A stretch of 9,028 nt of DNA from Candidatus Aenigmatarchaeota archaeon (GCA_023128965.1 JAGMCY010000125.1:1-9028), one strand, 5' to 3'. Counted from the stretch's first letter, positions 1 through 5,642 are shown. Numbers and translations: made by a program. The notes: generated by a model not told the origin, from the sequence alone.

Positions 1-28
1 CCCGCCAGGCCCGTTTAAAAATAAGGAA

Positions 29-36
29 TTTATAAA
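29..36 (+). promoter_or_regulatory. TATA box of the tRNA-Trp gene
   Basis: TTTATAAA lies in an AT-rich stretch, with its centre about 31 bases before the first base of the tRNA. This fits an archaeal TBP site with transcription starting a few bases upstream of the mature 5' end. It is the only strong TATA-like motif between the window start and the tRNA. Nothing else is recognisable in bases 1-63. Confidence 0.65.
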
Positions 37-91
37 TCATTTCCATATCATTTAATTACAGATGGGGCCATGAGGTAGTCTGGCTATCCTG

Positions 92-122
92 ATGGTTTAA
101 GTGAAAACTTCTACCAGGGAAA
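92..122 (+). other. Non-canonical tRNA intron between positions 26 and 27
   Basis: These 31 bases separate an otherwise complete D arm from the anticodon stem and must be removed to give a standard tRNA. The intron folds as TGGT/ACCA (93-96 with 113-116), a 2x2 internal loop, then AAGT/ACTT (99-102 with 107-110) closed by a GAAA tetraloop. Exon bases T87-C89 can pair with G117-G119. This leaves T90-G91|A92 and A121-A122|G123 as candidate bulges, cleaved between the second and third base as in archaeal bulge-helix-bulge sites. No outer helix is visible, so this would be a relaxed motif. Confidence 0.6.
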
Positions 123-133
123 GCAGGCTCCAG

Positions 134-188
134 TGCTCACTGGAGCGTTGAGGGTCTTATGAGGACTAAGATCCTGTGATGAAGAGAG
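134..188 (+). other. Canonical 37/38 tRNA-Trp intron carrying a box C/D element
   Basis: This 55-nt insertion sits directly 3' of the anticodon (after G37) and before A38, the standard archaeal intron site. The exon anticodon stem forms the outer helix. CTC (128-130) can pair with GAG (184-186) as the central helix, with C131 opposite A183 mismatched. The bulges A132-G133|T134 and A187-G188|A189 are placed for the splicing endonuclease. Its 5' part is complementary to the anticodon loop and its 3' part holds C and D boxes, described separately. Confidence 0.78.
138..182 (+). ncRNA. Intron-encoded box C/D guide for 2'-O-methylation of C34 of tRNA-Trp
   Basis: A D-like box TTGA (148-151) is followed at once by stem GGGTCTT (152-158), which pairs with AAGATCC (168-174). 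A 3-nt bulge T175-G176-T177 comes next, with C box GTGATGA at 176-182. This reproduces kink-turn geometry: G178-A151 and A179-G150 sheared pairs, T180-T149, and a G181-T148 wobble replacing the usual G-C. The guide CACTGGAGC (138-146) is complementary to 127-135. The fifth base upstream of the D box, G143, pairs with C130, which is tRNA position 34. Cm34 guiding from pre-tRNA-Trp introns is known in euryarchaea. Here D precedes C in the linear intron, so the standard C-guide-D order appears only in the circularised intron. The boundaries are approximate. Confidence 0.75.
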
Positions 189-240
189 ACCTGTATACCT
201 GGGTTCGAATCCCAGTGGCCCCATATGCTATTTCTTCATA

Positions 241-273
241 TATCGGATAGATAGATTTATAAGCTATCCGATA
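241..273. promoter_or_regulatory. 10-bp inverted repeat enclosing the fic TATA box (candidate operator)
   Basis: TATCGGATAG (241-250) and CTATCCGATA (264-273) are perfect inverted repeats with a 13-bp spacer. The spacer holds TTTATAAG (256-263), a good archaeal TATA box about 25 bases before the Fic ATG at 285, suggesting a leaderless or nearly leaderless mRNA. A dimeric protein bound to the arms would bracket the TBP site. The neighbouring Fic protein has a DNA-binding domain, so autoregulation is a reasonable guess. A transcript hairpin is unlikely because the predicted start lies downstream of the repeat. Confidence 0.65.
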
Positions 274-284
274 AAATAATAATC

Positions 285-1196
285 ATGATAATCGATAAAG
301 ACCTGTATGAAAGGATAAGAAAGAAAAGGGAAGAACTTGATGGTTTGAGGCCTTTCCCAAAGAGCGTTCTTGAAAGGCTCAGGAAACAGTTCGCAATAGA
401 GCTGGCGTACAATTCCAACGCCATCGAGGGGAACACGCTCACCCTCAGGGAAACCAGGCTTGTGATAGAGGAAGGTATAACCATAAAGGGGAAACCTCTC
501 AGGGAACACTTTGAAGCGATAAATCATCAAAAGGCGTTCGAGTTTTTGGAATCCCTTCCGAAGAAGACCGCGCTGACAGAGCAGGTAATAAAAGATATCC
601 ATAAGCCGATAATGAGAGGGATAGATGATGAATATGCAGGAAGATACAGGGACGTGAATGTCAGGATTCTCGGTGCTGTGAAAAGCCCGCCCAGATTTGA
701 AAAGATCCCTGTGAAAATGAGGGAATATGTAAAGTATGTAAAAAGAAACCCGGATAAGCTGAACCCAATAGAGTTATCAGCAATTATCCATTACAGGCTC
801 GTTGAGATACACCCATTCACGGACGGGAATGGGAGATGTGCCAGGCTCCTGATGAACCTATTCCTCATGAGGCAGGGGTGTCCTGTTACAATGGTCCTCA
901 AGGTTGACAGGAAGAAATACTACGATAGATTGAGAAAAGCGGACAAGGGAGATTTGAAACCATTCGTTGATTTCATTGGCAGGAATGTCGAAAGAAGTCT
1001 GGATTTGTATCTTGATACCTTCAAGAGGGGTTCGGAATATATCAGCCTGGCCGAGGCTGCTGAAGGATCACCTTATTCTCAAGAATATTTAAGCCTTCTT
1101 GCAAGAAAAGGCAGGCTCGAATCAATAAAGCTAGGAAGAAACTGGTTTGTTAAGAAAGAGGCGATAAAGAGATATATAAAATCAAAAAAGAAATGA
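285..1196 (+). CDS. Fic-family protein adenylyltransferase with C-terminal excisionase-like DNA-binding domain
   Basis: This 303-residue cytoplasmic protein carries the Fic core motif HPFTDGNGRCAR at residues 176-187: catalytic His176, Asp180 for metal, and Arg184/Arg187 for phosphates. Enzymes of this family transfer AMP, or occasionally other phosphate groups, to hydroxyl side chains of target proteins. Residues 44-50, SNAIEGN, match the N-terminal inhibitory motif (S/T)xxxE(G/N) of class II Fic proteins; Glu48 would block productive ATP binding. Residues about 253-298 (SLAEAAEGSPYSQEYLSLLA, then the LGRNWFVKK region) resemble the MerR/excisionase-type helix-turn-helix, suggesting DNA binding. 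No antitoxin gene adjoins it, as expected when inhibition is internal. The ATG at 285 sits about 25 bases after a TATA box inside an inverted repeat. Target protein unknown. Confidence 0.92.
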   Translation: MIIDKDLYERIRKKREELDGLRPFPKSVLERLRKQFAIELAYNSNAIEGNTLTLRETRLVIEEGITIKGKPLREHFEAINHQKAFEFLESLPKKTALTEQVIKDIHKPIMRGIDDEYAGRYRDVNVRILGAVKSPPRFEKIPVKMREYVKYVKRNPDKLNPIELSAIIHYRLVEIHPFTDGNGRCARLLMNLFLMRQGCPVTMVLKVDRKKYYDRLRKADKGDLKPFVDFIGRNVERSLDLYLDTFKRGSEYISLAEAAEGSPYSQEYLSLLARKGRLESIKLGRNWFVKKEAIKRYIKSKKK

Positions 1197-1204
1197 GCCC
1201 AACA

Positions 1205-1215
1205 TTATTTTTATT
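1205..1215 (+). promoter_or_regulatory. TATA-like element before the pilin-like operon
   Basis: TTATTTTTATT starts 9 bases after the Fic stop codon and about 28 bases before the ATG at 1238. No Shine-Dalgarno sequence precedes that ATG, so a leaderless transcript is plausible. The motif is AT-rich and weak by itself; co-transcription with fic is also possible. Confidence 0.4.
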
Positions 1216-1237
1216 CCAGCCAGTACAAAGAATAATT

Positions 1238-1642
1238 ATGAAGGCCCAGACAGCTTTCGAATACATGGTCATTGCGGTATTCGTTCTCGCGTTCCTCACA
1301 CCGATCTGGATTTACATTTCCCAGCTCCAGGCCCAGACTGCTGATGAGTTCGCTCTTTCCTATGCGAAAAACGCTGTAATACAGATAGCGAAAAAATCGG
1401 ATCTGATATATTCACAGAGAATGGACGCGAAGATTAAGATAGAGGTTTACATCCCCAGGGGTGTCCAGGAGATAAACATAACGGGAAACGAGATAAACAT
1501 GCGAGTGATTTCGAGGTCGGGGCCTGTTGATGTTTTCGCGACATCCATCGCCCAGTTACAGGGAAGCCTTCCGACTGACGAGGGCCTTTACTTTGTGTTG
1601 ATAAAGGCTGAAGGGGATTACGTTAACATAACGCTCGGATAA
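1238..1642 (+). CDS. Type IV pilin-like protein with class III signal peptide
   Basis: 134 residues beginning MKAQTAFEYMVIAVFVLAF. This is the archaeal class III (prepilin) signature: a short basic start, expected cleavage after Ala3, Gln at +1, Glu at +5, then a single hydrophobic helix to about residue 28 that would pack the filament core or anchor the protein. The remaining roughly 105 residues look beta-rich and extracellular, with two N-glycosylation sequons (NITG, NITL). The ATG at 1238 is chosen over an in-frame ATG at 1193 because the signal peptide must be N-terminal and because 1193 lies inside the fic end. First of three such genes; the exact filament or assembly is unknown. No assembly ATPase, platform protein or prepilin peptidase is seen nearby. 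Confidence 0.85.
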   Translation: MKAQTAFEYMVIAVFVLAFLTPIWIYISQLQAQTADEFALSYAKNAVIQIAKKSDLIYSQRMDAKIKIEVYIPRGVQEINITGNEINMRVISRSGPVDVFATSIAQLQGSLPTDEGLYFVLIKAEGDYVNITLG

Positions 1643-1644
1643 TT

Positions 1645-2028
1645 ATGAAAGCCCAGGTTGCGATAGAGTTCATGATAATATTCGGGACATTTTTGATAGC
1701 TTTAAGTTTTGTCGTGCTCGCTGCCTGGAACAACATAGTGAACATAGACAAATCCTCGATCGATTTCGAGGCGAACAGAATCCTTAATCTTATATCGAAC
1801 AGGATAAATACAGTTTACCTTGAAGGCCACGGGTTTTCGATAGGTCTGGCAGTTCAAGAAAAAATAGGGGTGTACAATTACACGATAGAAATCGAGGAGA
1901 ACAATCTCTGGCTTACCGTGAATGAAATTTCATACTCTAGGAGGCTGCTCACCCCGAACATAACGGGAAATATTGAAAAGGGAACGAACACGCTCGAAAA
2001 CGTTAACGGGGAGATAGTGGTATCATGA
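1645..2028 (+). CDS. Type IV pilin-like protein with class III signal peptide
   Basis: 127 residues beginning MKAQVAIEFMIIFGTFLIAL, with predicted cleavage after Ala3, Gln at +1 and Glu at +5, and a hydrophobic helix to about residue 27. The mature part is short and probably beta-rich, with sequons NYT and NITG. Its ATG lies two bases after the stop of the preceding gene, so the two are translated from one message. Sequence similarity to the preceding protein seems limited to the signal/helix region, suggesting different minor pilin-like subunits rather than a recent duplication. Function inferred only from the signal peptide and context. Confidence 0.83.
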   Translation: MKAQVAIEFMIIFGTFLIALSFVVLAAWNNIVNIDKSSIDFEANRILNLISNRINTVYLEGHGFSIGLAVQEKIGVYNYTIEIEENNLWLTVNEISYSRRLLTPNITGNIEKGTNTLENVNGEIVVS

Positions 2029-2498
2029 AGGGACAGGTCTGGTCTCTGGATTTCATAACATCCGTCCTCGTTTTCCTCGTAGTCCTTATCCCTCTTTTCT
2101 TTGTCTGGAATTACGTGAACATCCAGAATCAGCAACAAATCCTTTTCGATGAGGTCGAAACACTCACCCTTTCGATATCGGATTCGCTCATCCGAACGAA
2201 AGGTCTGCCCGAAGACTGGAATACCTCGGATGTGAGCTCCATAGGGCTTTCTTCGGAAGAGAACGTCCTGAACGTCACGAAGGTTTCCTATTTCCTGACA
2301 ATGGGGAACAGCGAATACAACAGAACGCGGGCAATCCTGACAGGGGGGTATGATTTCTTCTTCAACCTCACGGATATCAACGGGACCGCACACGGAACGA
2401 TAGGGAACAAACCCCAAGACAGGATGACCATCCCCATCGAAAGGTATTGCTTATACAACGAGAGGATCGCAAAACTCGAATTCGCTATGATAGTCTAA
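2025..2498 (+). CDS. Pilin-like secreted protein with divergent class III signal (KGQVWSLDF)
   Basis: 157 residues. The start overlaps the previous stop as ATGA, indicating coupled translation. The N-terminus MKGQVWSLDFITSVLVF has the KG-Q processing site and a long hydrophobic helix (about residues 9-30), but the acidic residue falls at +6 (Asp) and not at the usual +5 Glu. Archaeal pilin-like proteins with a GQxxSLDF start and a downstream GxPxxW motif are familiar; here GLPEDWN is at about residues 64-70. Five N-glycosylation sequons (NTS, NVT, NRT, NLT, NGT) argue for an extracellular domain. It ends one base from the convergent gene on the other strand. Probably a component of the same surface structure as its two upstream neighbours. 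Confidence 0.8.
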   Translation: MKGQVWSLDFITSVLVFLVVLIPLFFVWNYVNIQNQQQILFDEVETLTLSISDSLIRTKGLPEDWNTSDVSSIGLSSEENVLNVTKVSYFLTMGNSEYNRTRAILTGGYDFFFNLTDINGTAHGTIGNKPQDRMTIPIERYCLYNERIAKLEFAMIV

Positions 2499-2499
2499 A

Positions 2500-2763
2500 T
2501 CAAATGTCGAGCTCGAACATCTTGTAGCGAATCTTTATGTTGTAGCCCGCTTTCTTTAACTTCTCTATCATGTTCATGTCCTTCGCCCCTTTCTTTGAAA
2601 GCAGTTCCTCGATACCGAGCTCCAGCGCTATTATCGGGTGTATTATATTCACTATGATATCCTTGTCCTTAAATTCTATCTCCGCAGCAGGCGCTTTCCC
2701 CAGATATACCCTGAAATGAACCCTGCCTACGATACTCCTGAAAATTTCTTCCAGAATGCTCAT
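2500..2763 (-). CDS. Small conserved-looking hypothetical protein (87 aa)
   Basis: Not recognised. It runs from ATG at 2763 (a TTG nine bases further upstream, at 2772, is an alternative start) to a TGA at 2502-2500. The sequence begins with an amphipathic helix (MSILEEIFRSIVGRVHFR). A likely beta segment follows (EIEFKDKDIIVNII), then a helix (ALELGIEELLSKKG), a Lys-rich stretch and a C-terminal strand (YNIKIRYKMFELDI). No membrane segment, signal peptide, cysteine cluster or catalytic motif is visible. It lies 12 bases after the stop of the upstream small gene on the same strand and shares with it a short N-terminal helix followed by strands, so the two products may act together. No Shine-Dalgarno sequence is evident. 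Confidence 0.65.
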   Translation of the reverse strand: MSILEEIFRSIVGRVHFRVYLGKAPAAEIEFKDKDIIVNIIHPIIALELGIEELLSKKGAKDMNMIEKLKKAGYNIKIRYKMFELDI

Positions 2764-2775
2764 AAAGATCAAGAA

Positions 2776-2964
2776 TTATTTTTTCTTAACGAAAGGAACG
2801 ATTGTGAATTCCACATTTCCGTGCACGCTTATTTTCGAATTACCGATGTTGAATTCCACGCCGTCAAGATTCACCTTTGTCTTGGTCTCTTTTCCTTCAA
2901 GTATCTGCATTATCTTCATTAAAAGCTCTTCCTTGTTCTTGATTATCTCCTCTAAAACGCCCAT
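2776..2964 (-). CDS. Small hypothetical protein (62 aa), first gene of a two-gene unit
   Basis: Not recognised. The start MGVLEEIIKNKEELLMKIMQ is chosen at 2964 because GAGGTG (2977-2972 on this strand) precedes it at Shine-Dalgarno distance and because the TATA element near 3002-3010 predicts transcription starting near 2980. The in-frame ATG at 2988 would then lie upstream of the transcript. The protein has an amphipathic, charged N-terminal helix (about residues 2-25), then two or three beta strands (TKVNLDGVEFNIG, SKISVHGNVEFTIVPF) ending in a Lys tail. No membrane segment or metal site is seen. The next gene starts 12 bases downstream, indicating an operon. Confidence 0.65.
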   Translation of the reverse strand: MGVLEEIIKNKEELLMKIMQILEGKETKTKVNLDGVEFNIGNSKISVHGNVEFTIVPFVKKK

Positions 2965-2971
2965 TCGAATC

Positions 2972-2977
2972 ACCTCG
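2972..2977 (-). promoter_or_regulatory. Ribosome binding site fixing the start of the 62-aa gene
   Basis: GAGGTG on the minus strand lies 7 bases before the ATG at 2964 and matches the anti-Shine-Dalgarno complement. It supports 2964 as the start over the upstream in-frame ATG at 2988. Confidence 0.6.
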
Positions 2978-3001
2978 GATAATACCAATATTTATTTTTA
3001 A

Positions 3002-3026
3002 CTATATATATTTGCCAATTTATATC
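3002..3026. promoter_or_regulatory. Divergent promoter region with two TATA-like elements
   Basis: Bases 3002-3010 (ATATATAG read on the minus strand) lie about 25 bases from a predicted start near 2980 for the leftward small genes. TTTATATC at 3019-3026 lies about 25 bases before the ATG at 3047 of the rightward ATPase, which has no Shine-Dalgarno sequence and so is probably leaderless. The two elements are under 10 bases apart, so TBP binding in the two directions may be mutually exclusive. Confidence 0.5.
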
Positions 3027-3046
3027 CTTCTTTCCAAAATTATATT

Positions 3047-4381
3047 ATGGTCGAAAAGATAGTGATAGGAAAGGACTGGAAAGACCTTAAAAAATTCGGG
3101 GAGAAGGGGACCGCTTATATTGGGAAGCACGTTGTTGGCAAAGGGGAGGAATCCCACCTGACGAACCCCATACAGATGGATTTGACGAGACCGCACATAG
3201 TCCTGGTTTGCGGAAAGCGTGGGACCGGGAAATCATATTCTGCGGGTGTCGTTGCGGAGGAGATATACAAACTTCCTGACGAAATACGAATGAACCTTTC
3301 CGTTCTGATGATAGACACCATGGGGATCTACTGGTCAATGAAGCTCCCCAACGAGAAGGACATCGAAATGCTCAAGGAATGGGGACTGAAGCCCGAGGGA
3401 CTGGCGAACGCGAAAGTCCTCGTCCCCAAGGGTCATGTTAACGAATACAAAGAGGCGGGCATAACGGTCGATCACCCATTCACACTTTCAGTCGGTGAAC
3501 TCACGGCAGAAGACTGGATCACGACGTTCGGCTTCTCCATGATAGACGAACACGGGATAATGATAGAAAGGGTCATGGAGAACCTGAAGGAAAAATATGG
3601 AAGCAAATACTCGATAAGCGATATCATAATGGAGATGGAGAAGGACAAGAGAACGGAACAAAAGGTTAAAGATGCGTTAGTAAACAGGTTCCTAGCGGCG
3701 AAAGGCTGGGGACTTTTTGAAAAAGAAGGAACAAAAGTCGAGGATCTCCTGAAGCCTGGTGTAATTTCAATTCTCGACGTTTCCCATTACATGCGCGTCT
3801 CCGAATCGTGGTCGATACGCGCGATGCTGGTTGCCCTGCTTTCAAGGAAGATTTTCGCGCAGAGATTGAAGGCGAGGAAAGCGGAAGAGTACGGGCAGGT
3901 AACGGGCCAGGCAAGAAAGACTATTCCAATGGTCTGGATGATGGTCGATGAAATGCACCAGTTCATTCCCAACGAGGGCTCGACCGCTGCAACAGGTCCT
4001 GTTCTGACCCTCATCAAGGAAGGGAGGGAACCGGGGATTTCTCTGTTGATGATAACCCAGAGACCCGACAAGCTCCATGAAGATGCGCTTTCACAGGCGG
4101 ACCTCGTAATTTCGCACAGGCTCACATCGAAGGCGGATATAGAGGCTTTAAGATCGATCATGCAGACCTACATGCTCGAGGACATACAGGATTACCTGAA
4201 CGATCTGCCCAGAACGAAGGGTTCAGCGATCATCCTCGATGACAATTCCGAAAGGATATACCAGGCTCAGATCAGGCCGAGATTCTCTTGGCATGCAGGC
4301 GGCTCGCCCATAATAATAAAGGAGAAAAGCCTGATCGGAGAAGAAAAAACCACAGGAGAAAAAAGCACCGGGAAAGCGTAA
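3047..4381 (+). CDS. HerA/FtsK-superfamily P-loop ATPase (DUF87-like)
   Basis: 444 residues. Walker A is GKRGTGKS at 56-63 (Lys62). Walker B is VWMMVDE with Asp301-Glu302. A sensor-like ITQRP motif is at 336-340. The spacing, the DEMHQF extension of Walker B and the ITQRP strand are typical of HerA-type hexameric DNA-pumping ATPases. Canonical HerA has an N-terminal HAS barrel of roughly 100 residues before Walker A and is paired with the nuclease NurA, near Mre11-Rad50. Here only about 50 residues precede Walker A and no such partner is present. It is therefore a HerA-like family member of unknown job rather than recombination HerA itself. The C-terminus (about 424-444) is a charged Lys/Glu/Thr/Gly tail. 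It ends one base from the convergent CNNM gene. Confidence 0.82.
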   Translation: MVEKIVIGKDWKDLKKFGEKGTAYIGKHVVGKGEESHLTNPIQMDLTRPHIVLVCGKRGTGKSYSAGVVAEEIYKLPDEIRMNLSVLMIDTMGIYWSMKLPNEKDIEMLKEWGLKPEGLANAKVLVPKGHVNEYKEAGITVDHPFTLSVGELTAEDWITTFGFSMIDEHGIMIERVMENLKEKYGSKYSISDIIMEMEKDKRTEQKVKDALVNRFLAAKGWGLFEKEGTKVEDLLKPGVISILDVSHYMRVSESWSIRAMLVALLSRKIFAQRLKARKAEEYGQVTGQARKTIPMVWMMVDEMHQFIPNEGSTAATGPVLTLIKEGREPGISLLMITQRPDKLHEDALSQADLVISHRLTSKADIEALRSIMQTYMLEDIQDYLNDLPRTKGSAIILDDNSERIYQAQIRPRFSWHAGGSPIIIKEKSLIGEEKTTGEKSTGKA

Positions 4382-4382
4382 T

Positions 4383-5642
4383 TCACCTCTTTATTTTACC
4401 CCTCTTCTTCACGATCTTTATCCTCTTTATCCTGTCCTTGTCCGCGTCCTTCACCATGATCCTGAAATTCTTCATGCGTATCTTATCCCCTTCCTTCGGG
4501 AACCTTCCGAGTTTTTTCACTATGAGGTCAGCGATCGTTTCCAGATCCTTCCCCTTGAACTCGATTCCCATAACCTTCGTTATGTCCTTCAGCGGGGTTT
4601 CCGCTTCCACTATTATGCTCTTCTCATCCAGAAGGCGGAGCTTCGTTTTCTTGACATCGCTCTCGTCGTATATCTCCCCTACTATCTCCTCCAGCAGGTC
4701 TTCCAGCGTGACCAGACCTTTCACGTTCCCTTTCTTGTCCACGATGATCGCCATGTGCGTTCCCGTCTCCCTGAAATCGTCCATGAGGAGGTTCAGGTTC
4801 TTATCATCCTTAACAAACATCACAGGTGAAACGAGCTTTTCGATTTCCATGTCGAATTGCTTTCTCTTCAAATGCTTCAGTATTTCCTTTATGTGAATCA
4901 CGCCAATCATGTTGTCGAAGCTGTTCTTGTAGACAGGTATCCTTGAATAGCGGGATTCTAATATTTTCGTCAGGACATCCACAAGCCTTTGATCCGAACG
5001 AATCGCGATGATACTTTTCCTCGGGACCATTATTTCTGAAACAATCGTGTCCCCGAATTCGAAAACATTGCGTATCATCTCCTCTTCGTCCTTCTCTATC
5101 ACCCCGAGTTCCGCTCCCATACTGAGAGCCGTTCGTATCTCCTCCTCCGTTATCTTAGGTCTTTTCTTCCTCGTTCCGAAGACCCTCAATATCCCCAAAC
5201 TCAGATACTCTATGAAAACAACAACAGGGTAAAGGATTTTCGTGAGGACGTAGAGCGGACCGGCGATCACGAGGGAAACCTTCTCGGCGTTCTGGTGGCA
5301 GAAGGATTTCGGCGTTATCTCCCCGAATACGAGGATGAGGAACGTCATTACTCCGGTCGCTATCCCGATCCCCTGCGACCCGAACATATCCGTGAAGATT
5401 ATCGTCGCTAATGCGGCAGCGGCGATGTTAACCAGGTTGTTCCCGATCAGAATGGTTACAAGCAATTTGTGAGGCTCATCTTTCAGTTTCCTGAGAACTT
5501 TTGCCCCCCTCCTTCTTTGCCTAACTATCTTCCTGACCTTTATATCACTTAACGAGAATAACGCGATCTCTGATCCTGAAAAGAAACCGGAGAGCGCGAT
5601 CAGAATTATCAAAACAGACGTTTCGAGCCACATGCATACCAT
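4383..5642 (-). CDS. CNNM/CorC (HlyC) family membrane protein: DUF21, CBS pair, CorC_HlyC domain
   Basis: 419 residues. The N-terminal DUF21 membrane domain (about 5-155, roughly four hydrophobic segments) carries the family motifs FFSGSE (20-25), GNNLVN (67-72) and GEITPK (107-112), polar residues that line the cation site in CNNM structures. A CBS-domain pair follows (about 205-335, including EIMVPR, SRIPVY and GLVTLEDLLEEIVGEI), which in this family binds adenine nucleotides with magnesium. The C-terminal CorC_HlyC domain (about 345-410) contains the typical GRFPKEGD turn. Family members are linked to magnesium or sodium export across the cytoplasmic membrane; older annotations call them hemolysins. 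The start MVCMWLETS is at 5642; Met4 at 5633 is possible. The gene lies 29 bases downstream of the alkyltransferase-like gene and probably shares its transcript. Confidence 0.9.
   Translation of the reverse strand: MVCMWLETSVLIILIALSGFFSGSEIALFSLSDIKVRKIVRQRRRGAKVLRKLKDEPHKLLVTILIGNNLVNIAAAALATIIFTDMFGSQGIGIATGVMTFLILVFGEITPKSFCHQNAEKVSLVIAGPLYVLTKILYPVVVFIEYLSLGILRVFGTRKKRPKITEEEIRTALSMGAELGVIEKDEEEMIRNVFEFGDTIVSEIMVPRKSIIAIRSDQRLVDVLTKILESRYSRIPVYKNSFDNMIGVIHIKEILKHLKRKQFDMEIEKLVSPVMFVKDDKNLNLLMDDFRETGTHMAIIVDKKGNVKGLVTLEDLLEEIVGEIYDESDVKKTKLRLLDEKSIIVEAETPLKDITKVMGIEFKGKDLETIADLIVKKLGRFPKEGDKIRMKNFRIMVKDADKDRIKRIKIVKKRGKIKR

Larger units (their letters stand above)
64..223 (+). tRNA. tRNA-Trp (anticodon CCA), interrupted by two apparent introns
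   Basis: The acceptor arms GGGGCCA (64-70) and TGGCCCC (216-222) pair perfectly, with discriminator A at 223. The T arm is CTGGG-TTCGAAT-CCCAG (199-215). The D arm is AGGT (73-76) and TCCT (87-90), with G18-G19 in the loop and a T-T mismatch at 13/22. The anticodon stem is GCAGG (123-127) with CCTGT (190-194). The loop CTCCAG (128-133) plus A189 places anticodon CCA at 130-132. Joining 64-91, 123-133 and 189-223 gives a 74-nt tRNA with a 4-nt variable region. G1-C72, G2-C71 and A73 match known archaeal tryptophanyl-tRNA synthetase identity. CCA is not encoded at the 3' end. The tRNA and its identity are very likely; the exact boundaries of the first intron are less sure. Confidence 0.88.

Noticed and set aside
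89..95. CTGATGG as a C box for a linear-order C/D RNA
   Set aside because: It lies in the D-stem/intron-1 boundary, too far from the D box at 148-151. The GTGATGA at 176-182 satisfies kink-turn geometry exactly.
158..177. A second guide unit using TATGAGG as C' and CTGT as D
   Set aside because: TATGAGG falls mostly in the loop of the 152-174 hairpin and CTGT overlaps the C box, so no separate functional D box or position-39 guide can be supported.
64..223. Reading the tRNA as tRNA-Leu(UAA) with the anticodon loop at 96-101 and a single large intron
   Set aside because: TTTAAG resembles a Leu loop, but no downstream segment pairs with GATGG (91-95), and the D arm and variable region do not fit a type II tRNA. 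The Trp reading pairs every arm.
1193..1237. Upstream in-frame start for the first pilin-like gene
   Set aside because: It would put 15 residues before the prepilin signal peptide and overlap the end of fic; the ATG at 1238 gives a correct signal.
2965..2988. Longer N-terminus (MVLSEVIR) for the 62-aa protein
   Set aside because: The Shine-Dalgarno sequence and the predicted transcript start both lie downstream of this ATG.
3787..4161. A 124-codon open frame on the minus strand
   Set aside because: It lies wholly inside the ATPase gene, whose Walker B motif region is clearly coding on the plus strand.
4288..4896. A 202-codon open frame on the plus strand
   Set aside because: It is antisense to the CNNM gene and its Ser/Phe-rich translation is typical of a shadow frame.
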